Source: Marinobacter salicampi
GTDB taxonomy: Bacteria; Pseudomonadota; Gammaproteobacteria; Pseudomonadales; Oleiphilaceae
Length of the DNA stretch: 64,000 nt
Assembly (NCBI RefSeq): GCF_011074795.1
Contig: NZ_JAAMPF010000016.1
Location: forward strand, 1-64,000
Reading direction: 5' to 3'
In this document: positions 8,099-16,057 of the stretch, piece by piece
How the letters are laid out: each line of letters begins with the position of its first letter
How positions within the stretch are numbered: the stretch's first letter is position 1
The notes under the pieces: model-generated
Databases searched by the model: none
What the model saw: only the letters and a program-made list of their open reading frames with translations
Told to the model about the DNA's origin: nothing
Translations under genes and position numbers: made by a program

Positions 8099-8905
8099 AT
8101 GGTTGAATTATCGATCCAGCTCATTTTGGAGTTTCTCTGGCTTGGCATGTATATCGTCGCCCCAGGAATTTTCCTATACGTAGCGAACGAAGCTTGGTAC
8201 CGGGGGTTTCGCCGGCACACCCGCCGCATTGAACTGTCTACTGGTCTTGTCGGTGTACCTATTCACGAACTGTCGCATGCTATTGTCGCGAGACTGTTTG
8301 GCATGAAGGTCATTGAGCTAGCTCTTTACCGGCCAGACCCGCAATCCAGAACGCTCGGGTATGTTAACTACAGCTACCAGCAAGGACACGCCTGGCATTC
8401 GATCGGTCGTTTTTTTGTGGGTATCGCGCCACTCATCGGAGGAAGCCTGGCTGTGTTGACCCTGTTTCATCTGACCGGCCTACCGAAACTAACCCAGTAC
8501 GTCTCTCGTCCGGATTTTGGGGTTTTTGTCGGATTCGCTGGATGGCTAAGAGATCTTGCGACCGCCATAGACTCCCCGGAACAAATCGGAGCGATTGTGT
8601 TGAGCATCATGATCGGAACGCACGCCAGTCCCAGCCGATCAGACATGAAAGGCGCGGCAGCTGGCCTGGTAAGCGTTTTGGTTCTGTATGTGGTCTATCG
8701 GCTGGCAACGCTGGCGTTGCCAGTAGTCTTTGATCGGTATATCGACCCTTATTTCGATCTACACGCAAGCGCTATGGATCTAGCCGCCTTGATTGCTCAG
8801 ATGGCTGCTGTAGGGGCCATCGCATCACTAGTATTAGCTACGCTGTCATTTGCAATTGGCCTCAAACGAAAACCCTTCGTCAGCGAGGAAGCGCCGTCTG
8901 GTTAA
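8099..8905 (+). CDS. Membrane metalloprotease-like protein with HELSH motif
   Basis: The 268-residue protein has an N-terminal transmembrane helix, then HELSH at residues 56-60 within a hydrophobic segment, and at least four more hydrophobic helices. HExxH within the membrane is the zinc-binding motif of site-2-protease-like (M50-type) enzymes. The NPDG motif of classical M50 proteases is not evident, so it may belong to a divergent group. No partner gene is obvious. It is a separate unit from the UDG-like gene that follows. Confidence 0.6.
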   Translation: MVELSIQLILEFLWLGMYIVAPGIFLYVANEAWYRGFRRHTRRIELSTGLVGVPIHELSHAIVARLFGMKVIELALYRPDPQSRTLGYVNYSYQQGHAWHSIGRFFVGIAPLIGGSLAVLTLFHLTGLPKLTQYVSRPDFGVFVGFAGWLRDLATAIDSPEQIGAIVLSIMIGTHASPSRSDMKGAAAGLVSVLVLYVVYRLATLALPVVFDRYIDPYFDLHASAMDLAALIAQMAAVGAIASLVLATLSFAIGLKRKPFVSEEAPSG

Positions 8906-9002
8906 TTAAACCGCACCCTCTCGACCGCAACACTCAAATGAAACTGACATACTCCTGGCAATTAGCGCCCTGCGAATTATTCCGAGATAGGAGAGCCAGA
9001 AA

Positions 9003-9638
9003 ATGATGAACCCAAAAATATACGTTGAGGCGCTTGCGGTCCCCATGCTTCCACGGGTGCATAATCCCTGGTCGCAAACGTGCCCGATGGAGGTTAGCTA
9101 TACAGGTGCTGAGGACCGCCAGAAAAGACTTGAGGCGCATCTTGATTGTCCAGCACCGGTGCTGATTCTTGTCGGTAATGCCGCAGGCTATGAGGAAACA
9201 CGATTCACTGGCATTCCATTCACAAGCGAGAAAGTGATCCTCGACGGTCTTGTGCCCCGCGTATCGCTTCCGATCGGCACTACCCGCCTGTCGAAGCTCC
9301 ATGAGCCCTTGCACGAGCGAATGGCGGACATTGTGTGGAAGGCGCTTCATGAGCATGGAATCGCTCATAAAACCGTCCTATGTAACGCAGTACCCTGGCA
9401 CCCTGAGGGAGAGAGAGGTAGTAAGTCGAACCGAAACCCCTCTGCCAGAGAGATCCAGCTGGGCCGAATTTACCTTCAATCTCTGCTCGATATGTACCCC
9501 AACGTCCCCATAGCAGCGGTTGGAGCTGTAGCCCAAGCATCTCTTGCCGATCTCGGTGCCCATTTCAACTCCCTGGATGATCCGAGTGTATTCGGATACC
9601 AGGCTTTCATCGAATCGATCGAAAAGCTGTTTCTGTAG
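9003..9638 (+). CDS. Uracil-DNA glycosylase superfamily protein
   Basis: The 211-residue product shows UDG-fold motifs: LILVGNAAGYEETRFTGIPF at residues 54-73, like the family-4/6 motif with its Gly-rich loop, and CNAVPWHPEG near 127-136, in the place of the second active-site motif. Such proteins excise uracil or related bases, though many phage and plasmid members are untested. AGGAGAG lies just upstream of the ATG pair. It is followed by two small genes in the same direction. Confidence 0.65.
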   Translation: MMNPKIYVEALAVPMLPRVHNPWSQTCPMEVSYTGAEDRQKRLEAHLDCPAPVLILVGNAAGYEETRFTGIPFTSEKVILDGLVPRVSLPIGTTRLSKLHEPLHERMADIVWKALHEHGIAHKTVLCNAVPWHPEGERGSKSNRNPSAREIQLGRIYLQSLLDMYPNVPIAAVGAVAQASLADLGAHFNSLDDPSVFGYQAFIESIEKLFL

Positions 9639-9763
9639 CATTGCATTCCCAGTATACGTGGCATGATCACCGTGCTTTAAGAGGATGGCCACTTCGAGAA
9701 AGCTTCTTTGAGGCGAATGACCGGCACATGAAGTCGGCAACTCCAAGTTTGATAGAGGTACCC

Positions 9764-10153
9764 ATGAAAAAGAACACCACTGTTTCACGTCTTTTGAGCC
9801 AGTATGTTGGAAATTCGCAGCAGAAAGTTGTGGCTCTGATGCTCGGGGACGGCATAAACGCTATTCCAGATGATGTCGCGTCCTCAAAGCTGAGATACGC
9901 AAGAGTCGGTACAGGGAAAGATCACGATCTCACTGACCTGGTAGACGCAGACTGCGTGATCATCGACTTTTTCACCACGGATAGCCGTGCTATTGCAGCT
10001 CTTAAAGCATTCCTTTACTCCATTCAGGACAACAAGGACTACTTGATCATAACCGAGGCTTCAGACATTTTTGGCTCCGAAATAGTTGAGCTGCTGGAGT
10101 CCTTTCGTCCCAGATTAATCGTCACATCTGACCGCATGGGCAAGTGCGCTTAA
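9764..10153 (+). CDS. Hypothetical protein, 129 residues
   Basis: The frame is open further upstream, but the ATG at 9764 with GAGG before it is the likely start (MKKNTTVSRLLSQYVG). The product looks like an alpha/beta domain (KVVALMLGD, DCVIIDFFT, DYLIITEAS, PRLIVTSD strands alternating with helices), resembling a Rossmann-like fold without recognisable catalytic motifs. It is separated by 13 bases from the next gene. Confidence 0.5.
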   Translation: MKKNTTVSRLLSQYVGNSQQKVVALMLGDGINAIPDDVASSKLRYARVGTGKDHDLTDLVDADCVIIDFFTTDSRAIAALKAFLYSIQDNKDYLIITEASDIFGSEIVELLESFRPRLIVTSDRMGKCA

Positions 10154-10166
10154 AAACGAGGATTTC

Positions 10167-10676
10167 ATGCAAGGAATCAGGTTCAGGAAATACATCCGGA
10201 AAGGTTACTTCGATCTCAACTTATTCGCCTCAGACCTTGTCATTTCACTTCAGCAGGATGGCTGCCCAAGCGCAACGCCTTGGCTTATCCATGAGTGCTT
10301 TGAGTCGGCCCAGTTACTAGGATGGGCGGAAGAGGGCCAGAATTACGCACTTGAGACCGCAGAAGGCTGCTTCGGCCTGTACTCCCACGCTATGGGGTTG
10401 GTTGGCTCGCGCATTGAACCTAGATCGACACAAGAAGCAGGTTCGTTTTACCGTGACGATTCTTGGGTTGATGAATCATGGCCCACGGTTGAGGCAGTCG
10501 TGGATCATTTGAATGCTCAGATGGCACAGGCCCTCTCTGTCGATGACGACCAACTGAATCACTATGAAGCTCCTGGTGACCCCGGCTGGGGGAAAGTTCA
10601 AACATTCATCCAGTCTGCCCTTGGGACAGCGACGAACCAGGCTCAACATTCCGCTGTTATTTATAAAATATCCTGA
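10167..10676 (+). CDS. Hypothetical protein, 169 residues
   Basis: A soluble acidic protein of unknown family, starting MQGIRFRKYIRKGYFDL, with GAGG nine bases upstream. No signal peptide or membrane helix. It is the last gene of a short run (9003-10676) and is closed by a hairpin terminator at 10689. Confidence 0.5.
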   Translation: MQGIRFRKYIRKGYFDLNLFASDLVISLQQDGCPSATPWLIHECFESAQLLGWAEEGQNYALETAEGCFGLYSHAMGLVGSRIEPRSTQEAGSFYRDDSWVDESWPTVEAVVDHLNAQMAQALSVDDDQLNHYEAPGDPGWGKVQTFIQSALGTATNQAQHSAVIYKIS

Positions 10677-10688
10677 CCACCGTGCATA

Positions 10689-10718
10689 GCCCCGTGCAGG
10701 CACGGGGCCCTTGCATTT
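10689..10718 (+). terminator. Hairpin terminator after the 10167 gene
   Basis: GCCCCGTG (10689-10696) pairs with CACGGGGC (10701-10708) around a 4-base loop and is followed by a weak T-rich run. Confidence 0.65.
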
Positions 10719-10770
10719 TCTGAACTCATGAGACACTGAAATTAGATACAACGCCAAGAAGGAAGCATTC

Positions 10771-11682
10771 ATGAAAAACATTATTTTCACATCACGCCGC
10801 TTAACTCAGGCGTTGTTAATGATTGCGGTAGCTGCCCTGTTCACAGGGTGCGCCGGTCAACCCAAATCCCAGGCGTACATGCTCAATGAGACGCTGGGCG
10901 GGCATCGCGTCAACGATGAAGCAAGCAACGAAGAGCACCAGAAAGGGTCACCCGTTGTTAAACACGGAATTCTGATTGCGGGCAGCACAGCTGGCGGATC
11001 TGGTGGTCTTGCCCTGACTGGTCTCAGCTATGAAGCACTGACTGCTTCGCTGATTACTGCAGCTTTGGACATTGTGACCCCGAAAACCTACGAGAAAACG
11101 TGGATCGTTGGTCGAATTCCTAAGAGCGAAGCTGAAGACCCCTATAAATTGCATTCTGAGATATTTGATTCCTATAACCAAGCTACACAAGAGACGCTGG
11201 ACCAGTGGGGGTTAGAGTATGAAACCTTCACGCTGAAGGAGCCGATTAAACGGAATCCAGATCTCGATCTTGATGAAATCTTTGAGGCCAAGCTCTACCT
11301 GATCAATGCCCCGGAAGCCAACTGCACATTCCGCACCGATGATACTGGTAGACAAAACAGTAACTGTGCCGTCCTTGTCCGTGCCGGGGGCTTAGAAAGG
11401 GGCATTGCTCCAATGGGACATCCTCATGCAGGTAAGGAGGTATGGGTGGTCGATTCAGGTGAATACCACAACGTGCGGTTCATCATGGATCAAGCCCAGC
11501 TGCCGACGATGGAACTCCACCAGGCGATCTCTGAAAAACTCCCGGAATGGGCCTATATGTTCATGCCCGATTCACCGAATTATCTGGTCGTGAACACCGA
11601 GGGGAAGGCCAAGGGTTACCCATACTTCCTGAGATCTGGTGAAGAGATTCACTTTGTGACACCCGAAGAAGCTCAACAGTAA
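10771..11682 (+). CDS. Predicted lipoprotein, 303 residues
   Basis: The N-terminus has basic residues, a hydrophobic core and a lipobox (ALFTGC, Cys at residue 27), so it should be lipid-anchored. The rest is soluble and mixed alpha/beta; a glycine-rich hydrophobic stretch (residues 69-93) could be a membrane-contacting segment. AAGGAAG precedes the ATG. It begins a run of exported proteins to 13860. Family not recognised. Confidence 0.65.
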   Translation: MKNIIFTSRRLTQALLMIAVAALFTGCAGQPKSQAYMLNETLGGHRVNDEASNEEHQKGSPVVKHGILIAGSTAGGSGGLALTGLSYEALTASLITAALDIVTPKTYEKTWIVGRIPKSEAEDPYKLHSEIFDSYNQATQETLDQWGLEYETFTLKEPIKRNPDLDLDEIFEAKLYLINAPEANCTFRTDDTGRQNSNCAVLVRAGGLERGIAPMGHPHAGKEVWVVDSGEYHNVRFIMDQAQLPTMELHQAISEKLPEWAYMFMPDSPNYLVVNTEGKAKGYPYFLRSGEEIHFVTPEEAQQ

Positions 11683-11696
11683 CCCCCTCCCCTACT

Positions 11697-11722
11697 CCCC
11701 GAGAGGCTTTCAATCTCTCGGG
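11697..11722 (+). terminator. Intergenic hairpin between exported-protein genes
   Basis: CCCGAGAG and CTCTCGGG form a perfect 8-bp stem (11698-11705 with 11715-11722). There is no T tract, so it may attenuate transcription or protect mRNA rather than terminate fully. Confidence 0.4.
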
Positions 11723-11751
11723 CCAGTTGGCGCTCCAGGATAAAACAGTTC

Positions 11752-12957
11752 ATGAACAAAGCATTCGTAAATATATTATTCGCCATCCTCGCCAGCGCTT
11801 TTTTGGCGACTAATACAGCCTGGGGCTGGGAAAAGAACGTTACCGTCGACTACGCCCTTGGGGATGCTGACAGCCGTATTACGGCACGAGAGGCTGCCTA
11901 TGAAGCTTTGAAAGTAGAAGCCGCCAGATCAGCCAAAACTTATGTGCAGACAACCCAGACCCTCAAGAACGATGAGCTTTCAGAATCTATAGAAGTGCTT
12001 GGGGCGTCAATGATCAAGCTTCAAGGGGTCCAGGAAGCGTTTGATGGGGCAAAATCCCGGAACGGCATACTAACGGTTGCCGGAACAGCTGTGATCGATG
12101 AGGGCGAGCTCAAGGCCCGTGTGGCGCAGTTGCAAGGGAGCAGCGAGAAAGCCGGGTCTATGAAGGCACTCACAGCTGAGAACAAGCGGTTGCGCCAGCG
12201 GCTAGAAGATCTGCGCCTGGATCTGCAAAGCAAGCGGATCTCAGCCCAACAGATCCCAAGTGTTCTGGAGCAACAAAACAAAGCTCGCGAAGAGTTGGAG
12301 GTAGTCACCCGGAAGATAAACAGCGTATTTGAAAAAGGGACTCTTCTGGAGATGGCGTCCAGTAGTGAAAGTGAACTGCAATCTATAAAAGATGAATTGA
12401 CCGACAGCGTGCTAAGTGTAATCCAGAACGCGGATTATCAGGTGTCCATTGAAGATGTGAGACAGACTGGGGACGCTTATACCGTGCTCGTCGACCTTCG
12501 ATGGAATCTTCCGGAGACGGCGCTTTCCACAGCTCTAGGTAAATATTTAAAAACGACGAAAAGCTACAACTATCTCGAAATTGGAAGCAACGAAAATACT
12601 GATAATCGAGGCCCAGGCAAGCACTCGGAAGCCCTTATAGGTTGGCTCAGAAACCATGAAATTGTCGCGCAAGTAAGTGTCGCAGGAGTAACCGTCGCAA
12701 TACCGATTCTATATGTTCAGCGCTCTTTTTTTAACAGATGCACAGACTCCGCCAGTCAAGCAGGATCGAATGTGAATACTCCACACTTCGAGATTTGTAT
12801 TCCCCTTAAGCCTGGCTCGATGGTGTATGGCAATGGTAGAGACCCAATGCCCTTGCGGCTTCCCATGACCCAACAACAGGCAGCCTCAGCCACTGGGGTT
12901 GATCTGGACATCATCATGCGGGAACCGACTCCCAGAGCTTTAGGGGTCGGTCAGTGA
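11752..12957 (+). CDS. Exported coiled-coil protein, 401 residues
   Basis: A signal peptide (MNKAFVNILFAILASAFLATNTAWG) is followed by a domain with the pattern YALGDADSRITAREAAYEAL...A, reminiscent of the LPP20/FlgT N-terminal fold that acts in the outer envelope. A coiled coil follows at about residues 141-190. The C-terminal third contains a hydrophobic segment (about 300-325) and two cysteines. It is probably periplasmic. It is followed after 10 bases by another exported protein, so these form an operon. Confidence 0.6.
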   Translation: MNKAFVNILFAILASAFLATNTAWGWEKNVTVDYALGDADSRITAREAAYEALKVEAARSAKTYVQTTQTLKNDELSESIEVLGASMIKLQGVQEAFDGAKSRNGILTVAGTAVIDEGELKARVAQLQGSSEKAGSMKALTAENKRLRQRLEDLRLDLQSKRISAQQIPSVLEQQNKAREELEVVTRKINSVFEKGTLLEMASSSESELQSIKDELTDSVLSVIQNADYQVSIEDVRQTGDAYTVLVDLRWNLPETALSTALGKYLKTTKSYNYLEIGSNENTDNRGPGKHSEALIGWLRNHEIVAQVSVAGVTVAIPILYVQRSFFNRCTDSASQAGSNVNTPHFEICIPLKPGSMVYGNGRDPMPLRLPMTQQQAASATGVDLDIIMREPTPRALGVGQ

Positions 12958-12967
12958 GGACAGGAAG

Positions 12968-13315
12968 ATGAATCATAGGCACGCATTGCCCCTCATTGTC
13001 ATTACAGCAGTAACCGCAGCCATGATCGGTCTGTCCAGTGCAAAACCGGATTGCACGGTACTGCCGGCAAACGCTTCAGCCCAAAGGATCAAGATCGAAA
13101 AGATCAAGTTGCTGGCGGAGCACACTCAAGACAGGGTTGAGATCGATGGTCGCTCCAAGCTGAAGGACTCACAGCTCGATGAGGAAATTCGACGCAGAGC
13201 ATACGGGTACACCAGCGCCAACGAGATTGAAATTCATCGATCAGATACCTCTGTGCGGGTCTGCTTGTCTTCCGCACAGGACTTTTCTCAACCTGAAATA
13301 GGAGAAAACCAATGA
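12968..13315 (+). CDS. Small exported hypothetical protein
   Basis: A 115-residue product with a signal peptide (NHRHALPLIVITAVTAAMIG) and two cysteines at residues about 29 and 99 that could form a periplasmic disulfide. AGGA precedes the ATG. Its stop codon overlaps the start of the next tiny gene (ATGA), showing translational coupling. Confidence 0.55.
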   Translation: MNHRHALPLIVITAVTAAMIGLSSAKPDCTVLPANASAQRIKIEKIKLLAEHTQDRVEIDGRSKLKDSQLDEEIRRRAYGYTSANEIEIHRSDTSVRVCLSSAQDFSQPEIGENQ

Positions 13316-13431
13316 GGGCTCTGACTACACTTGTTATTGGTGCAGTTCTAGGGGTCGCTGTTCTACGCCAGAACCCTGAAATGACGCCGTTAGTGCTCGA
13401 TATCTTCGTCATGCTTCGAGGCCTGGTGTAA
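13312..13431 (+). CDS. 39-residue single-pass membrane peptide
   Basis: A very short gene with an AGGAGA ribosome binding site, starting MRALTTLVIGAVLGVAVL. It is essentially one hydrophobic helix followed by a short polar linker and a second hydrophobic end. The start overlaps the previous stop, and the next gene begins 3 bases after its stop. Tight coupling on both sides argues that it is real. Confidence 0.55.
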   Translation: MRALTTLVIGAVLGVAVLRQNPEMTPLVLDIFVMLRGLV

Positions 13432-13434
13432 GCC

Positions 13435-13860
13435 ATGCTAAAGCCCAACCTGACATCCGTTGGATTCGTTGTCCCAGCCACACTGGGGATGGCGCTTCTA
13501 GGGATGTGTCTGAATTTTTTGGTTATCCAGTACGGCCCCGAAACAATGGCTCTGTCCGCGTTGATCTACGGCCCATTTTCCAAAGGGGCTGGAGCAAATG
13601 GGTTTATGCTTATGGGCATAGCTGTGTTGTTTGCCCTATCGCACCGTTGGATAAAAGGAGTGGTCTTCTTAATTCTCGGAGCCGCCCTGCTCTACTTCAG
13701 TTACGGGATTTCGCTTGAGATGGCTCTTGTGTCCCGCCCGACCCTGATACCTAACATGATCGCTACCGATATGGGGTGCTACCCGAATCACTTGATAGGC
13801 GTCCTTCAGGAACTTGAGATCCCACTCGCCGACTCGACCAAGCTGTGTGAGGAAGGTTAA
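13435..13860 (+). CDS. Hypothetical membrane protein, 141 residues
   Basis: Three hydrophobic helices (about residues 10-30, 53-67 and 70-92) are followed by a short tail with two cysteines. It is the last gene of the 10771-13860 run of envelope-associated genes and starts 3 bases after the preceding peptide. Family not recognised. Confidence 0.55.
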   Translation: MLKPNLTSVGFVVPATLGMALLGMCLNFLVIQYGPETMALSALIYGPFSKGAGANGFMLMGIAVLFALSHRWIKGVVFLILGAALLYFSYGISLEMALVSRPTLIPNMIATDMGCYPNHLIGVLQELEIPLADSTKLCEEG

Positions 13861-13862
13861 CC

Positions 13863-14429
13863 GTGGCCAAAAGTGCTGAACATATCCCTGCTGAAGTTAG
13901 AGACCTGTTAGCTGAATCGCGGTTTGGCATCACTTTCCCCTGCCCGACCGGGTGCCAGATGCGTTTCATACAGGAAGGAAAAGATCTGGGACAGTTTTAT
14001 GCCTATAGCCACTGGGGAGGAATGCGGGGGGCTGTCGAAGCAGCCATTTCCAGAAACCAACAGTTGCGGGCGCTGTATAAGCGCAACAAATCCGGGCGGC
14101 CACGGTCTCGTGAACGTTCGCCAAGCCGAAGCAATACCGGTGTGCTTGGCGTGTCGAAAAACACCTATTTTGATAAGCGTCGAAATCGCTATTACGCCCG
14201 CTACATGGCGTCCTGGCGCAAGAATAGCGAGAACCGCTCCAAGGGCTTTCACTTAGCGGCTGAAGCCACTCCAGGCCAACATCTTCACGCATTCCGCTCG
14301 GCGATGGCCTTCCGGCATGACTGGGAGGAACACGGGGACACGTTTGATCCGGCCCGGTTCAAGCCCTGGAAGCAAAAACGACTGTACGAGCCAGGAAGCC
14401 CAGATCTTCCTTCCGGTTTCTGGGAATGA
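13863..14429 (+). CDS. AP2-like DNA-binding protein
   Basis: A GTG start gives 188 residues. The central part, residues about 90-150, matches the AP2-like DNA-binding pattern found in integrases and homing endonucleases: TGVLGVSKN, a basic strand FDKRRNRYYARYMASW, a KGFHL strand, then a helix with AFRSAMAFRHDWE. The N-terminal part (residues 1-85) has an Arg/Ser-rich basic linker. No nuclease motif is seen, so it may be a small regulator. Its stop overlaps the next start. Confidence 0.45.
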   Translation: MAKSAEHIPAEVRDLLAESRFGITFPCPTGCQMRFIQEGKDLGQFYAYSHWGGMRGAVEAAISRNQQLRALYKRNKSGRPRSRERSPSRSNTGVLGVSKNTYFDKRRNRYYARYMASWRKNSENRSKGFHLAAEATPGQHLHAFRSAMAFRHDWEEHGDTFDPARFKPWKQKRLYEPGSPDLPSGFWE

Positions 14430-14815
14430 CTATGGGCAATACGGGACTGACACTTAGTGAAGACGCTCTTGATGACATCGATCTGTTCCTGGATCGCGTC
14501 GACGAGCTCTCTGCTTTGGAATGCAACGCCATCACAGATCTAATCTCCCATGAACTTGAGCGCGAGTGTATTCCACACCAACGAATGTGTGGGTCTGCCA
14601 GGCAGATTTACTCGGGCGATACCGTGTTTCCACATTGTTGGATTCAGCTTGCAGATGGGCAGATCCTGGATGTCCGGCTGAGGATGTACTTCCCCTACTG
14701 TGAAGATGTACCGCACGGGCGCTTCAAGCCAACCGTCACCCACTATATTTATACAGGCCATGCCAACCCTGAAGAACGCCTCGATGAATCGCTTTTAATA
14801 TCAATGATTGGCTGA
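14426..14815 (+). CDS. Hypothetical protein, 129 residues
   Basis: A soluble acidic protein with five to six cysteines and histidines scattered between residues 34 and 112; no clear zinc-binding pattern. It overlaps the previous gene by ATGA and ends just before the first candidate parS palindrome. Family not recognised. Confidence 0.5.
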   Translation: MTMGNTGLTLSEDALDDIDLFLDRVDELSALECNAITDLISHELERECIPHQRMCGSARQIYSGDTVFPHCWIQLADGQILDVRLRMYFPYCEDVPHGRFKPTVTHYIYTGHANPEERLDESLLISMIG

Positions 14816-14825
14816 TCCAGACTAA

Positions 14826-14845
14826 AAGTTGCGCATGCGCAACTT
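14826..14845. repeat. 20-bp palindrome, candidate parS copy 1
   Basis: AAGTTGCGCATGCGCAACTT, a perfect palindrome that recurs at 14881, 17828, 20573 and 21771. See the ParB entry. Confidence 0.6.
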
Positions 14846-14880
14846 AGCAGGACAATTCCGCCCCCCTCACCTCCTTGAAA

Positions 14881-14900
14881 AAGTTGCGCATGCGCAACTT
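14881..14900. repeat. 20-bp palindrome, candidate parS copy 2
   Basis: A perfect copy of the palindrome, 55 bp after copy 1 and immediately before the first iteron. Confidence 0.6.
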
Positions 14901-14904
14901 TCGA

Positions 14905-15619
14905 CGTCCCGACATTGCTTTCGACCGCCCTATCCCTTTAATCATAGTGATTGCTCAGATGCGTCCCGACATTGCTTTGCGCCAGGGCCTGTATAACCAA
15001 CGCAATGAAAAGCGTCCCGACATTGCTTACTCATAGCGAAACACGTCCCGACATTGCTCTGGCACAAGATTGATCCGGCCTTCAGCAGAGCTCCCTACCA
15101 CAAGCCCAGTATGATCAAAGCCTGTCTCCTAATGAAATTAATGCGTGATAAACCATGAGCTTAGGGGTGGCCCACCTGGAGTAGAAAAGCGTCCCGACAT
15201 TGCTTTTGTATGAATCCAAGCCTTGGCCCCTATAACCGGGCTTAAATGGCATCAAAAATTAGCTAAATAAACAGCTGGCAAACCAGCCTTAAGCACAATA
15301 AATATAAGCATTCCAACCAGTTAGGGGCGGTGCAGGTGTAGGGTTCTAGTTTTTATTATCAGCCAAGCCCCTACCTACCGAACCAAAGCGTCCCGACATT
15401 GCCCGAATACGTCCCGACATTGGAACGTCATAACTACAGGTATAAAAGTTCAAGGAAAACAGAGACATGAGCGGGGATAGATTGCATAACAAAAAAACGT
15501 CCCGACATTGCTCGTCCTGTGGATAACCAAGTTATGCACACGTCCCGACATTGGTAATTCGCGTCCCGACATCGAACAAAGTCGTCCCGACACTGCAAAA
15601 AGCCGTCCCGACATTGAAA
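14905..15619. repeat. Iteron array 2: 12 copies of CGTCCCGACATTGCT
   Basis: Copies start at 14905, 14962, 15013, 15044, 15190, 15389, 15410, 15498, 15541, 15562, 15583 and 15604. The last four are exactly 21 bp apart, two helical turns, so an initiator would bind on one face of the DNA; 15389 and 15410 have the same spacing. The array lies upstream of the RctB-like rep gene and is its likely binding site. The last few copies vary at the 3' end. Confidence 0.85.
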
Positions 15620-15770
15620 AAACATCAAAAAACACCTTAGATATTAATAAGCTACGACGCTGTAATAGTAATAGTAAAGTTAAGAGATAAAAGAATGGCT
15701 GGTTGAGCAATCTCTTAATATCAGGCCCATACACCAGATTCTGTAATCCGTTTTGTCGAATACGCACAAA

Positions 15771-15988
15771 GCAATGAAGGAAAAACTCCCGGTACAACCG
15801 ACGTAAAAAAACACGAACCTTGAACACAATGACAAAAAAATGTGATAGGAGCTGATTTTCAACAGAAAACGCACATTCACTGCAGAGCCGGGCTTGTACT
15901 TATGTAGCCAATTCACACGCAATGAAGGTAGAGAGCCTAAACAGCAAACGAATGACGGCCTAAACGCCTTATAACAGACGAATGAAGG
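15771..15988. repeat. CRAATGAMGG repeats upstream of rep
   Basis: Copies lie at 15771, 15919, 15950 and 15979. The last three are 29-31 bp apart, and two of them follow CCTAAAC. They fall in the presumed rep promoter region and could be operators through which the initiator represses its own gene. Confidence 0.4.
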
Positions 15989-16057
15989 GAAAATTCCTAC
16001 TTGACGGACGATCAATCTGTGTCCAAAATCGCCGTGCTCAATAACAGGTGTACGGAA

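Larger units (their letters stand above)
14816..16057. other. Probable origin of replication (oriV)
   Basis: This gene-free stretch holds two 20-bp palindromes (14826, 14881), twelve CGTCCCGACATTGCT iterons, DnaA boxes at 15518-15526 (TGTGGATAA) and 15532-15540 (TTATGCACA), and AT-rich segments around 15240-15360 and 15615-15690. It ends with four CRAATGAMGG repeats just before the replication initiator. All parts of an iteron-type oriV are present next to rep. Confidence 0.8.

Noticed and set aside
16001..16057. TTG start for rep at 16001
   Set aside because: AGGTG before the ATG at 16058 is better placed, and the TTGACG at 16001 could instead be a promoter -35.
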